From positions 874,458 through 938,457 of the forward strand of contig NC_015152.1 in the NCBI RefSeq assembly GCF_000190435.1: a stretch of 64,000 nucleotides of DNA. Direction: 5' to 3'. The stretch is from Sphaerochaeta globosa str. Buddy (lineage in GTDB: Bacteria; Spirochaetota; Spirochaetia; Sphaerochaetales; Sphaerochaetaceae). The notes below the pieces were generated by a model. That model was given only the letters and a program-made list of their open reading frames with translations. It made no database searches and was not told the origin of the DNA. Positions within the stretch are counted from its first letter, which is position 1. Each line of letters starts with the position of its first letter. Shown here piece by piece: positions 49,916 through 57,185 of this stretch. The translations under genes were made by a program, and so were the position numbers.

Positions 49916-51916
49916 ATGACAAGAAGCGAATATGCAAAGCAGACAAGAATCTGCTTTCTGGATGACCGGGATGCAGTTGCCCACTATGTGAAAACGTGTG
50001 AGCAAGCTGAGCTGAAGAAAATTCTCACCGTCGCCGATGATGTAGTCAACCAATCATTTCTTTTCAATCTGCGATGGGATATGGAACGGACCTTTGAACC
50101 TGTGGTATTTACCGATGAAATCGATTGGCTTCATCAGCCCGGTGACGACAGCGAGTGGGTGTTTGCATTCAACCGGATGCGATTCTGGATTTGTCTGGGA
50201 CAGGCGTATGCCTGCACCAAGGATGAAAAGTATGCCAGAACCTTTGCGCACCAAATGTGCGACTGGGTCAAACGGGTGAAGCGCACCGATCCCTTGTGTG
50301 CAAAGGCCTGGAGGTCCATCGAGGCAGGCTTACGCATGGAATACTGGACCAAAGCCATGCAGTACTTTTTGGATAGTCCTTCAATTACGGAAGAAGTTGT
50401 TGATGTATTTCTTTGTTCAATTACTGAACATGCCCAATTTCTCTATTCGGTGTGGGACAGTTACCATCTGATGAGCAACTGGGGAGTACTGGAGAACCAT
50501 GGACTTTTTCTTGCTTCCCTTGCCATGCCGAAGAGTCAAACAAGTGATTCCTATACCAAGGAAGCGCTCAGGCGCCTTGCCTTGGAGATCCAAATACAGG
50601 TCTATGACGACGGGGTGCAGTGGGAGCAATCCCCGATGTACCACAATGAGGTCGCACATGATTTTCTGGATGTGGTGCTGATGGCCAAGCGGCTCTCGCT
50701 TCCCATCGATGACGCTATTGTGGAGAAGACTCACCTGATGTGCCTTGCCAGCATGGCTTGGCAGAAACCCGATGGGACTGAACCCTGCATGGGGGACAGC
50801 GATCGAATCGATCAGCGGGATATCGTAAGTAAAGGTGCCTATCTGTTTGGTGACGGGCGTCTCAAGGCAGCAGGCTATCCTCATCTGGATTTCGATTGCG
50901 TCTGGGATTTGGGTGCCAAGGCGATAGAAGCGTACGACCGGCTTCCCAGCACCAGAATGCAGCAAACATTGACAGTCCTCACAGAAAGCGGGAATGCAAT
51001 CGTCAGGGATAACGATACGTACTTGAGGTTCCACTGCGGCACCTTGGGAGCAGGACACGGACATAGTGACAAGCTTCATTTCGACCTGTATGCCAATGGA
51101 GAGGATATTTTCGTCGACGCAGGTAGGTTCACCTATGTCCCGAAGGCTGAGCGATATGAGTTCAAGGACAGTACCGCCCACAATACTACCACCGTAGATA
51201 GAAAGAATTTTACCGTCTGTAAGGATAGCTGGGAGTGTTCCAAGCTCTCTGCTCCCCTTGGTTTTAGGGCGGTGCAGAAGGGGCCCTATTGTGCTCTACA
51301 GGGTAGTCATCAGGGATACTTGGATGTTGGGGTACTGCCCAAACGAACCATTATCACCCTTGGTGAGGGCTTGATTCTCCTTAGTGATGCCTTCTTGAGT
51401 GTGACAGAGCATACCTATCAGAGTTATTTGCATTTCAATGCCAGTGGCAAGGTGAAATTAACAGATGATGGTACGTTCTTTGAAAGCCCGAATTCCAAGG
51501 TGCAGGTGCTAGTCTGCTCGGGAGGTGGGGTCACCCAGTTTGTCAAGGCTACCAGGATGTCATGGCATTACAACCAACTTTCTGATAATAAGACGTTGGT
51601 AAGTGAAATAGAGACGGTTGGATTCGGCTCCTTGTTCACCCTGATTTCCGTTGACAAAGCGGACCGGTTTGTTCCGGCTAAACTCTCAAAGGTTCGGGTG
51701 ATGAGCAATTTCAAGAAAATCCGCTTCGGTGATGATTGGATTGAGGCTGTCAAGGTCGAGCGTGGCAAGCAGTCCTTCACCGTCGTTGTTGCCCATCAGG
51801 AGTGGGCGACCCCCACCGATACCTTCAACGCCGATGGTTGCACCGGATTCGGTTCGGTTGTAGTCTTTGATACTGCAGCAGGGGAGAAGGAGATCGGGAC
51901 GAGATTGTTCTGCTAG
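49916..51916 (+). CDS. Heparinase II/III-family polysaccharide lyase (PL12/PL21-like), cytoplasmic
   Basis: A 666-residue protein. The N-terminal helical toroid (about 40-330) contains WRSIEAGLRMEYWTKAMQYF and SNWGVLENHGLFLASLAM, typical of the heparinase II/III N-domain. The C-terminal sandwich has GAGHGHSDKLHFDLYANGEDIFVDAGRFTYVP and TAHNTTTVDRKNF, the catalytic His/Tyr region. It eliminatively cleaves uronic-acid-linked polymers such as heparan sulfate-like chains. With no signal peptide it should work inside the cell on imported oligosaccharides, feeding the GH88 enzyme encoded 9 bases upstream. It shares only family-level similarity with the lyase at 40270-42066. Confidence 0.85.
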   Translation: MTRSEYAKQTRICFLDDRDAVAHYVKTCEQAELKKILTVADDVVNQSFLFNLRWDMERTFEPVVFTDEIDWLHQPGDDSEWVFAFNRMRFWICLGQAYACTKDEKYARTFAHQMCDWVKRVKRTDPLCAKAWRSIEAGLRMEYWTKAMQYFLDSPSITEEVVDVFLCSITEHAQFLYSVWDSYHLMSNWGVLENHGLFLASLAMPKSQTSDSYTKEALRRLALEIQIQVYDDGVQWEQSPMYHNEVAHDFLDVVLMAKRLSLPIDDAIVEKTHLMCLASMAWQKPDGTEPCMGDSDRIDQRDIVSKGAYLFGDGRLKAAGYPHLDFDCVWDLGAKAIEAYDRLPSTRMQQTLTVLTESGNAIVRDNDTYLRFHCGTLGAGHGHSDKLHFDLYANGEDIFVDAGRFTYVPKAERYEFKDSTAHNTTTVDRKNFTVCKDSWECSKLSAPLGFRAVQKGPYCALQGSHQGYLDVGVLPKRTIITLGEGLILLSDAFLSVTEHTYQSYLHFNASGKVKLTDDGTFFESPNSKVQVLVCSGGGVTQFVKATRMSWHYNQLSDNKTLVSEIETVGFGSLFTLISVDKADRFVPAKLSKVRVMSNFKKIRFGDDWIEAVKVERGKQSFTVVVAHQEWATPTDTFNADGCTGFGSVVVFDTAAGEKEIGTRLFC

Positions 51917-51979
51917 GGTTCACAACTCTGTTCTCCCATGCAACAATACCTTTGGATACCGCATGATTCGAAGGTAGCA

Positions 51980-52405
51980 ATGAGGCGAATTACAACAGCG
52001 ATTATCCTGGTATTGCTGGTTCTGTCCGGCTGTTCTCTCTTTTTGCAGGACACCTATTATTTTTATAGTATGTTTGATGGAACTGAGGACCCACCCTATG
52101 AATTCGAATTGCGTTCTACTTCCAGCGGATACACAATTTTCATGAGCAAGGGAAGGGAAGGTACAGGGTATACCCAGTCTGAGGCGCAAAGTCAAATTGT
52201 GTTGACAGATTTTTCCTTGACTTTGGATGGCGTGGCTCTTGCAACGGATGGAACCAAGTCGGTAGCCAAACTTGATGCGTATTGGCACGTGGTCCAGGAG
52301 TATGCCACCGGCCCCCTTATTAGAGGAAGGGACTACACCTTGGTAGGCACTACGAACGGCACTGATGTGAATAGATCTGAAACCATCCTCCTGCATATTC
52401 GGTAA
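51980..52405 (+). CDS. Small lipoprotein of unknown function
   Basis: About 141 residues from the ATG at 51980, which has GAAGG upstream. A lipoprotein signal peptide MRRITTAIILVLLVLSGC ends in a canonical LSGC lipobox, so it is lipid-anchored. The rest, about 120 residues, is predicted to be beta-rich with no recognised domain. An in-frame upstream start at 51938 would push the signal peptide inwards and is less likely. It follows the lyase gene on the same strand and may be in that operon or independent. Confidence 0.6.
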   Translation: MRRITTAIILVLLVLSGCSLFLQDTYYFYSMFDGTEDPPYEFELRSTSSGYTIFMSKGREGTGYTQSEAQSQIVLTDFSLTLDGVALATDGTKSVAKLDAYWHVVQEYATGPLIRGRDYTLVGTTNGTDVNRSETILLHIR

Positions 52406-52422
52406 GAAGTGAAAAGGAGTTA

Positions 52423-52451
52423 TTTACAACCCCTTGCGATTTTGCTATGAT
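52423..52451 (+). promoter_or_regulatory. Promoter of tRNA-Gly
   Basis: TTTACA (52423-52428), 17 bases and TATGAT (52446-52451). The start would fall near 52458, six bases before the mature tRNA 5' end. Confidence 0.65.
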
Positions 52452-52463
52452 GCCTAGACAGTT

Positions 52464-52535
52464 GCGCTAGTAGCACAATGGTTAGTGCTCGTGCTTCCCA
52501 AGCATGAGACGGGGGTTCGATTCCCCTCTGGCGCT
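52464..52535 (+). tRNA. tRNA-Gly(CCC)
   Basis: A full cloverleaf can be drawn: acceptor GCGCTAG pairs with CTGGCGC, D-arm GCAC/GTGC around AATGGTTA, anticodon stem CGTGC/GCATG with loop TTCCCAA (anticodon CCC), T-arm GGGGG/CCCCT with loop TTCGATT. The discriminator is T and the CCA end is not encoded. Length is 72 bases. It is a single-gene unit with its own promoter and terminator. Confidence 0.93.
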
Positions 52536-52538
52536 CTT

Positions 52539-52570
52539 ACCCCCTTGGTCTTCGGACTGAGGGGGTTTGT
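52539..52570 (+). terminator. Terminator of tRNA-Gly
   Basis: ACCCCCTTGGTC and GACTGAGGGGGT around a TTCG tetraloop, followed by TTGTTGT. Strong intrinsic terminator four bases after the tRNA. Confidence 0.85.
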
Positions 52571-52584
52571 TGTATATAGAAAGA

Positions 52585-52613
52585 CGAAGGCCGGATGCAA
52601 GACCCGGCCTTCG
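52585..52613 (-). terminator. Terminator of the encapsulin operon
   Basis: CGAAGGCCGG and CCGGCCTTCG form a perfect ten-base stem with a nine-base loop. On the minus strand it is followed by TCTTTCTATA. Confidence 0.8.
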
Positions 52614-52637
52614 AGAGCACATACTCGTGGAACCAGC

Positions 52638-53423
52638 TTATTTGAATACTACGATGGCTTTCGGCTCCAACACCCTGAAGGTGAAGGACTCGGTTGCAAA
52701 GAGGGTGACTTCCTTGGTGTCATGGGTTTCATAGCCAATGGCGAAATCCTGTCCGATGGTCAGCTCGAGATTCTCATTGTTATAGGGAACCAAGAGGGCA
52801 CCTTCAATGCTGGGAGCCAGGACAACCTTGGAGCCAAGCATTTTCTCCACCCTGTCCAAAAGGCTTTTTCCGTATGAATCCCGACTGAGCATCAGCCAGA
52901 CCTGTTTGCTTACTACCAGGGTGTAGGGTCCGTGGATGAATCCCTTCTTGAGCAGCAGAACGCCTTCGGCGATCGAGGTCAGAACATCGTTGGGCTCACT
53001 TCCCAATGTGAGCACTTTATGCTCGGACGACTCTTTCAAACCCTTGATGCCACCCTTTGCATAGCCGTTATACACGGCGTTTTCTTCAAAGAGAGCGAGC
53101 TTTTCCAACGCGGCATCGAGGTTATCGTAATCGATGTCCTTTGCACCACGGGCAAGGTTGTCCAGTTCCCACTTATTAAGAGAGAAACGGATTCTTGCTT
53201 CGGTGAGCGGCTTGGCGGTATAGGTACCGGCCTTTACTTCGCCGTCATCGACCAAGGTAAGCCTGCCTTCACTGATAACTGTGAAGTCAATGCCTTTCGG
53301 GCCATCGACATCAACGACCTTGCGGGCGGTAAGACGGGAGAGCAATACTTCCTTTGCTCGTTTTTCTATTTCACTCCATGCTTGTGCAGAGAGCGGGGCA
53401 AGTTCTCGTTTAAACATATCCAT
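52638..53423 (-). CDS. Encapsulin shell protein (family 1)
   Basis: A 261-residue HK97-fold shell protein, close to the Thermotoga maritima encapsulin length. It begins MDMFKRELAPLSAQAWSEIEKRAKEVL and contains GPKGIDFTVISEGRL, the E-loop region and YTLVVSKQVWLMLSRDSYGKSLLDRVEKMLG, ending SFTFRVLEPKAIVVF, all typical of linocin/encapsulin. It self-assembles into a protein cage that holds cargo bearing a C-terminal targeting peptide. The ATG at 53423 is chosen because GGAGG lies ten bases upstream. The cargo gene is 19 bases upstream, so cage and cargo form one operon. Confidence 0.95.
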   Translation of the reverse strand: MDMFKRELAPLSAQAWSEIEKRAKEVLLSRLTARKVVDVDGPKGIDFTVISEGRLTLVDDGEVKAGTYTAKPLTEARIRFSLNKWELDNLARGAKDIDYDNLDAALEKLALFEENAVYNGYAKGGIKGLKESSEHKVLTLGSEPNDVLTSIAEGVLLLKKGFIHGPYTLVVSKQVWLMLSRDSYGKSLLDRVEKMLGSKVVLAPSIEGALLVPYNNENLELTIGQDFAIGYETHDTKEVTLFATESFTFRVLEPKAIVVFK

Positions 53424-53442
53424 AGTCAATTATCCTCCAATG

Positions 53443-53787
53443 TTATTGCTTCAGGTCGCCGATCGATAATGTGGAAGATTGGCTTAAAGCGTCTTCTGCA
53501 CCGCCTTCTTCGACATCCAGTACCGAACCTTCGGTAAACAGATAGGTTTTCAGTTCATGATCCCATCCATCCATATTCCTTCTGAGCCATTCCAAGGTCA
53601 TCACGGCGTGTTCAATCTCTTCGTCGCGGTTATGGGCCATGATTCCTTTGAGTTCAAAATCCTTGGATGTGTTAACTCTCTGGTTGTACCAGTCAACCGC
53701 TTCAAGTTCTTCCCTGAGACTGGTGATTGCACGAGAGATATCTCTCGTTTTTTCGTCTATTGCATCAAACGGTTCAGTGTAAGCCAT
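53443..53787 (-). CDS. Encapsulated ferritin-like protein (EncFtn), encapsulin cargo
   Basis: A 114-residue two-helix ferritin-like protein. REELEAVDWYNQRV and AHNRDEEIEHAVMTLEWLRR carry Glu27, Glu57 and His60. These align with Glu32, Glu62 and His65 of Rhodospirillum rubrum EncFtn, which form the ferroxidase centre at the dimer interface. The C-terminal tail after YLFTEGS is flexible and ends in LSIGDLKQ, matching the encapsulin targeting peptide (L-x-I-G-x-L-[KR]). It oxidises Fe(II) and deposits iron in the encapsulin cage. AGGAGG precedes the ATG. Confidence 0.95.
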   Translation of the reverse strand: MAYTEPFDAIDEKTRDISRAITSLREELEAVDWYNQRVNTSKDFELKGIMAHNRDEEIEHAVMTLEWLRRNMDGWDHELKTYLFTEGSVLDVEEGGAEDALSQSSTLSIGDLKQ

Positions 53788-54081
53788 GCTATCCTCCTGT
53801 TAAGACAATGTATCAATATCTATAATACTCATATTTTTGTGAGAAAGAAAGATGCTGGATAGCAGTTTTCCAAAGGGAAATAGATTCGTCGTCTCCATCT
53901 TCCTTGTATGTAAGTCCAGGTGGATAGCACAGGAAAAAATGACGAGCCATGTGTATTGAAACTCATGGGAAAGTACCATCTTTGGCAGTGTAATGAAATA
54001 TTAGTATTTCAAATAGTGTACTAAAAGTAATAAATATATTCTTAAAGGTGTGTAAAACGTATCCTAATTAAGACAAAATCC

Positions 54082-54110
54082 TTACTGATTAAATACAAAA
54101 TTTGTATTAT
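54082..54110 (+). promoter_or_regulatory. Promoter of gntR
   Basis: TTACTG (54082-54087), exactly 17 bases and TATTAT (54105-54110). The expected leader is about 43 bases. The palindrome at 54092-54108 fills the spacer. Confidence 0.5.
54092..54108 (+). promoter_or_regulatory. Palindrome overlapping the gntR promoter, probable autoregulatory operator
   Basis: AATACAAAATTTGTATT is a perfect inverted repeat of eight bases each side of a central A. It occupies the spacer and start of the -10. GntR regulators of the HutC type usually bind such short palindromes. No copy is seen in front of fadD. Confidence 0.5.
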
Positions 54111-54159
54111 ACTTTTCATACAAACCTACTCCTAAACTTGCACTAAACGGAGGCTTTTT

Positions 54160-54897
54160 ATGGCATTGAAATTCAAATCAGTTTTTACCCAGCTTCAGAT
54201 GAAGATCATTTTTGGCGAATGGCCCGAGGGCTATAGAATTCCAACAGAAATGGAGTTGTGTGACCAATATGGAGTCTCGAGGGTTACCATTCGAAGGGCT
54301 CTCGATGGTTTGGTGACTCAAGGGTATATCTCCCGTACAAGGGGTCGTGGTTCATTTGTATTGTTCAAGCGATCAGTGGTTGGATTGGGCTATCCCCAGA
54401 TTATTGAATCCGAAACAGAGGTTGCCCCAAAGGGCATCTACAAGCTTCTGCTTAAAGAACAAGTGGTAGCATCACAAACCGACAAAGTGCAATTCAATCT
54501 TTCCGACCGTCCTGAAGACAGCATGGTATGGCACTTCAAGAGCCTGCATATTGTCGATGGCAAGCCGTCGGTACTCAGTGACTTTTATGTTGCTCCCCGA
54601 TTCGGGGCTCAGATAGCCGCGCTGGATGAGATGGGTAATGAATCCTTCTTTGAGGTGGTGAGTAAGCGATCCGGCCAACGGTGTCACTTTGTAAACGGCA
54701 AGGTGGCTGCGATAAATCCCAATGAGGAAATCTGCAATCAGCTTGGTATCGATTGTAAATCTGCAAGCCTCTGGTGTAGGGGTATGTGCGTACTCGACGA
54801 TGGGACTGTTGTCGGTCGCAGTACAAAGGTTTTCAATGGACTGATGTACGAGTTTGCAGTAGAGAGTGGGGGAAATTTCAATATTGCAAGAGTGTAA
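54160..54897 (+). CDS. GntR-family regulator, HutC subfamily (UTRA domain)
   Basis: A 245-residue protein. The N-terminal winged helix (about 7-70) contains GYRIPTEMELCDQYGVSRVTIRRALDGLVTQGYISRTRGRGSFV, a standard GntR DNA-binding domain. The C-terminal ~150 residues form a UTRA ligand-binding domain (WHFKSLHIVDGKPSVLSDFYV). It probably represses its own promoter through the palindrome at 54092-54108. The gene 115 bases downstream is an acyl-CoA synthetase, so an acyl-type ligand is possible, though most UTRA ligands are sugars or amino acids. Confidence 0.88.
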   Translation: MALKFKSVFTQLQMKIIFGEWPEGYRIPTEMELCDQYGVSRVTIRRALDGLVTQGYISRTRGRGSFVLFKRSVVGLGYPQIIESETEVAPKGIYKLLLKEQVVASQTDKVQFNLSDRPEDSMVWHFKSLHIVDGKPSVLSDFYVAPRFGAQIAALDEMGNESFFEVVSKRSGQRCHFVNGKVAAINPNEEICNQLGIDCKSASLWCRGMCVLDDGTVVGRSTKVFNGLMYEFAVESGGNFNIARV

Positions 54898-54925
54898 CAA
54901 TTGACGAATACCTGTTAATTCACGA

Positions 54926-55010
54926 TAAGCCTCTTTGATTTCCTTGTGTTTTTTTGACAACTGGAGTATACGTGTAAGTATAAGACACTTGTACATCATA
55001 AAGAGGCTTA
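54926..55010 (+). promoter_or_regulatory. Long-range inverted repeat that can hide the fadD ribosome-binding site
   Basis: TAAGCCTCTTT (54926-54936) is perfectly complementary to AAAGAGGCTTA (55000-55010). The second arm contains the AAGAGG ribosome site of the acyl-CoA synthetase gene, whose ATG is at 55013. The first arm lies upstream of that gene's own promoter. Only transcripts reading through from gntR would contain both arms. Confidence 0.5.
54954..54984 (+). promoter_or_regulatory. Candidate promoter of the acyl-CoA synthetase gene
   Basis: A perfect TTGACA (54954-54959) with TATAAG (54979-54984) at 19 bases, somewhat wide. The alternative -10 AGTATA gives 17 bases. The predicted start near 54991 excludes the upstream arm of the inverted repeat. 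Confidence 0.45.
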
Positions 55011-55012
55011 GC

Positions 55013-56935
55013 ATGCAAAGAACTATTGTTCAGATGCTGCACGATGCAGCTCAGAAATACGGGGACCGGGCATACACCAATTCAAGAGCTGATTCAGGCT
55101 GGCAGCCCAGCTCATTCAAGCAAACGGACATTCAGTCGGATTATGTTGCTGCATACTTGCTCAATCATGGATTCAAAGCCGAGCAAGCGGTCGGTATTCT
55201 CAGTGAAGGCAAGAATTCCTGGGTTACATTTGAACATGGCGTCATTAAGGCAAGAATGATCAGCGTCCCTTTGTCCATAAAGCTGACACCTGAGGAGATT
55301 GCTTTTCGCATCAACCATAGCGAGGCAGTCATCCTGGCGGTTTCTGCCAATACGTTGGGCAATGCTGCTAAGGCTCTGCCGTTCTTCGACCATCATGTGA
55401 TGTTCGTCTACCTCGATGAGCAGGATGACCGCCTGGAAAGCCAGATCAGCCAAGCAAACTGGAAGCAGGATGTGGATTACGTTCCCTACTCCACCATGCA
55501 GATGGATGGTGAGGCCCTGTTGGTAAAGCAGCCGAATCTTGTAAAGGATGTAGAGGCACAAATCAGCGAGCAGGATACTATCAACATCTGTTATACCAGT
55601 GGTACAACAGGCAATCCGAAGGGAATCATGCTCACCCATGTCAACTACTACACCAATGTGCATGATGCCATTGATCTGTTCCAGCTCCCCGATGCTCAGT
55701 TTGAGACATTGGTTGTGCTCCCAGTTGATCATAGTTTTGCGCATACCGTGGGTATTTATACGGCTTTGCTTCGGGGCATTACCCTCCATTTTGTCGATTC
55801 CCGCGGTGCCAATGCTGCAATTATCCGCAACTTCCCCAAGAACCTCGTGGAATTGAACCCCGTGTTCTTGATGACGGTTCCCTCCATTACCGGAAACTTC
55901 ATGAAGAAAATGATTCAGGGTATCCATCAAAAGGGTGCCTTTGTCGAAGGGATTTTCAACAGAGGGCTCGAAGCAGGCATGCTTCGCAATGGTGATGGCT
56001 TTCATAAGGGTGGGACGTGGATCCGCATCAAGACATGGCTGCCGTATACCTTGGCCAACTTGCTGGTATTCCCCAAGTTGCGCAAGATTTTTGGTGACAG
56101 AATGCTCTATTGTGTAGGTGGTGGTGCGTTGCTTGAGGCCAAGCAACAGCGTTTCTTTGCTGCTATCGGCATCCCTGTGTTCCAAGGCTACGGGCTTACT
56201 GAAGCCGCTCCTATCATCAGCAGCAATACTCCCCATCGCTATAAGTTCGGTACCAGCGGCATGGTTGCCAAGAGTGAAATCTGTAAAATCATGGTCGATG
56301 AGACTACCGAGGCAAAGGTAGGGCAGAGAGGCGAATTGGTCATAAAGGGCGAGAATGTCATGAAAGGCTATTTCAAGAACCCCTCTGCCAGTGCCGAGGT
56401 TCTGCGGGATGGTTGGCTTTGGACCGGCGACCTCGGGTACTATGATGAGGATGGGTTCTTGGTCGTAACCGGCCGTGCGAAGGCGCTTTTGATCAACAAG
56501 GATGGCGAGAAGTACAGTCCTGAGGAAGTTGAGGAAGTAATGGTCAACAGCCTTTCGGTCCTGAACCAGCTGATGGTGTACAATGATCATAAGATGATTA
56601 CTACTGCCTTGGTTACGTTGCAGGAGGATGTAGTTACCCATCTCATTGAGGAAAAAGGCTGCAAGACTGCTGAAGAGACTTTGGATATGCTTGTGACAGA
56701 ACTGAAGTCCTATGAATCCCAGGCTACGTCCATTCCCAACATATGGCTTCCTTCCCGGTTTGCCATCATCGAAAAACCGTTCAGTGAAGCTGATGGTTTG
56801 GTCAATTCGACGATGAAGCTGGTTCGCTACAAGACTACCGAATTCTACAAAGACAGGATTGCAGAACTGTACGAAAGTGAAGCGGCGAATAAGAAAGCCA
56901 ATATTGAAGTAATTAAGCACCTGTTCTTCAAGTAA
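55013..56935 (+). CDS. fadD: Long-chain acyl-CoA synthetase (AMP-forming)
   Basis: A 640-residue adenylate-forming enzyme. ICYTSGTTGNPKGIMLTH is the P-loop-like AMP motif, YGLTEAAPIISSN is motif A5, and WLWTGDLGYYDEDGFLVVTGRAKALLINKDGEKYSPEEVEE covers the hinge and C-terminal domain. It activates fatty acids with ATP and CoA. No beta-oxidation genes are nearby, so the acyl-CoA or acyl product may go into phospholipids. AAAGAGG precedes the ATG at 55013. Regulation may involve the upstream GntR protein and the inverted repeat covering its ribosome site. Confidence 0.9.
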   Translation: MQRTIVQMLHDAAQKYGDRAYTNSRADSGWQPSSFKQTDIQSDYVAAYLLNHGFKAEQAVGILSEGKNSWVTFEHGVIKARMISVPLSIKLTPEEIAFRINHSEAVILAVSANTLGNAAKALPFFDHHVMFVYLDEQDDRLESQISQANWKQDVDYVPYSTMQMDGEALLVKQPNLVKDVEAQISEQDTINICYTSGTTGNPKGIMLTHVNYYTNVHDAIDLFQLPDAQFETLVVLPVDHSFAHTVGIYTALLRGITLHFVDSRGANAAIIRNFPKNLVELNPVFLMTVPSITGNFMKKMIQGIHQKGAFVEGIFNRGLEAGMLRNGDGFHKGGTWIRIKTWLPYTLANLLVFPKLRKIFGDRMLYCVGGGALLEAKQQRFFAAIGIPVFQGYGLTEAAPIISSNTPHRYKFGTSGMVAKSEICKIMVDETTEAKVGQRGELVIKGENVMKGYFKNPSASAEVLRDGWLWTGDLGYYDEDGFLVVTGRAKALLINKDGEKYSPEEVEEVMVNSLSVLNQLMVYNDHKMITTALVTLQEDVVTHLIEEKGCKTAEETLDMLVTELKSYESQATSIPNIWLPSRFAIIEKPFSEADGLVNSTMKLVRYKTTEFYKDRIAELYESEAANKKANIEVIKHLFFK

Positions 56936-56969
56936 GAAAGAATCCTCGCAAAGGAAGTAAAACCGGTAT

Positions 56970-57001
56970 ACAAGCGGGGACGAGAGTCTCCGCTTGTTCT
57001 C
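56970..57001 (+). terminator. Terminator of the acyl-CoA synthetase gene
   Basis: ACAAGCGGGGAC pairs with GTCTCCGCTTGT (one G-U) around GAGA, followed by TCTCTT. It lies 35 bases after the stop. Confidence 0.75.
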
Positions 57002-57185
57002 TTGGTGGTCAATAGTAGACATTACTAAAAAAATGTGTAACGCTTTAGCTGTGAGTTAGTTTTCTAAGTACGACGATATGACATACCTAAGCATATCGCC
57101 TGATTGCTATCGAGAGATATCCTTTACTTGTATGGGTGAGGGAGTGGGAAGATAACGAATGGGTTCCCCCACAGAGGAGGGCATC

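Larger units (their letters stand above)
53788..54159. other. AT-rich divergent intergenic region between the encapsulin operon and gntR
   Basis: No coding frame is supported. The left side should hold the encapsulin promoter; TTTCTT, 17 bases, TATTAT on the minus strand near 53820-53850 is only a weak candidate, and no clear Fur or PerR box is seen. The right side holds the gntR promoter and operator-like palindrome. The middle (53990-54090) is markedly AT-rich with no clear structure. Confidence 0.6.

Noticed and set aside
55112-57022. A 636-codon open frame antisense to fadD, and other long antisense frames (34760-36028, 37908-38900, 45667-46875, 5624-6343).
   Set aside because: They lie opposite well-supported genes, show no family motifs and have low-complexity composition set by the sense codons. 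They are frame shadows.
57074-57098. Seven-base inverted repeat CGATATG/CATATCG upstream of the 57186 lipoprotein gene.
   Set aside because: Short and AT-rich with an 11-base loop; expected by chance at this length, and no promoter relation is clear.
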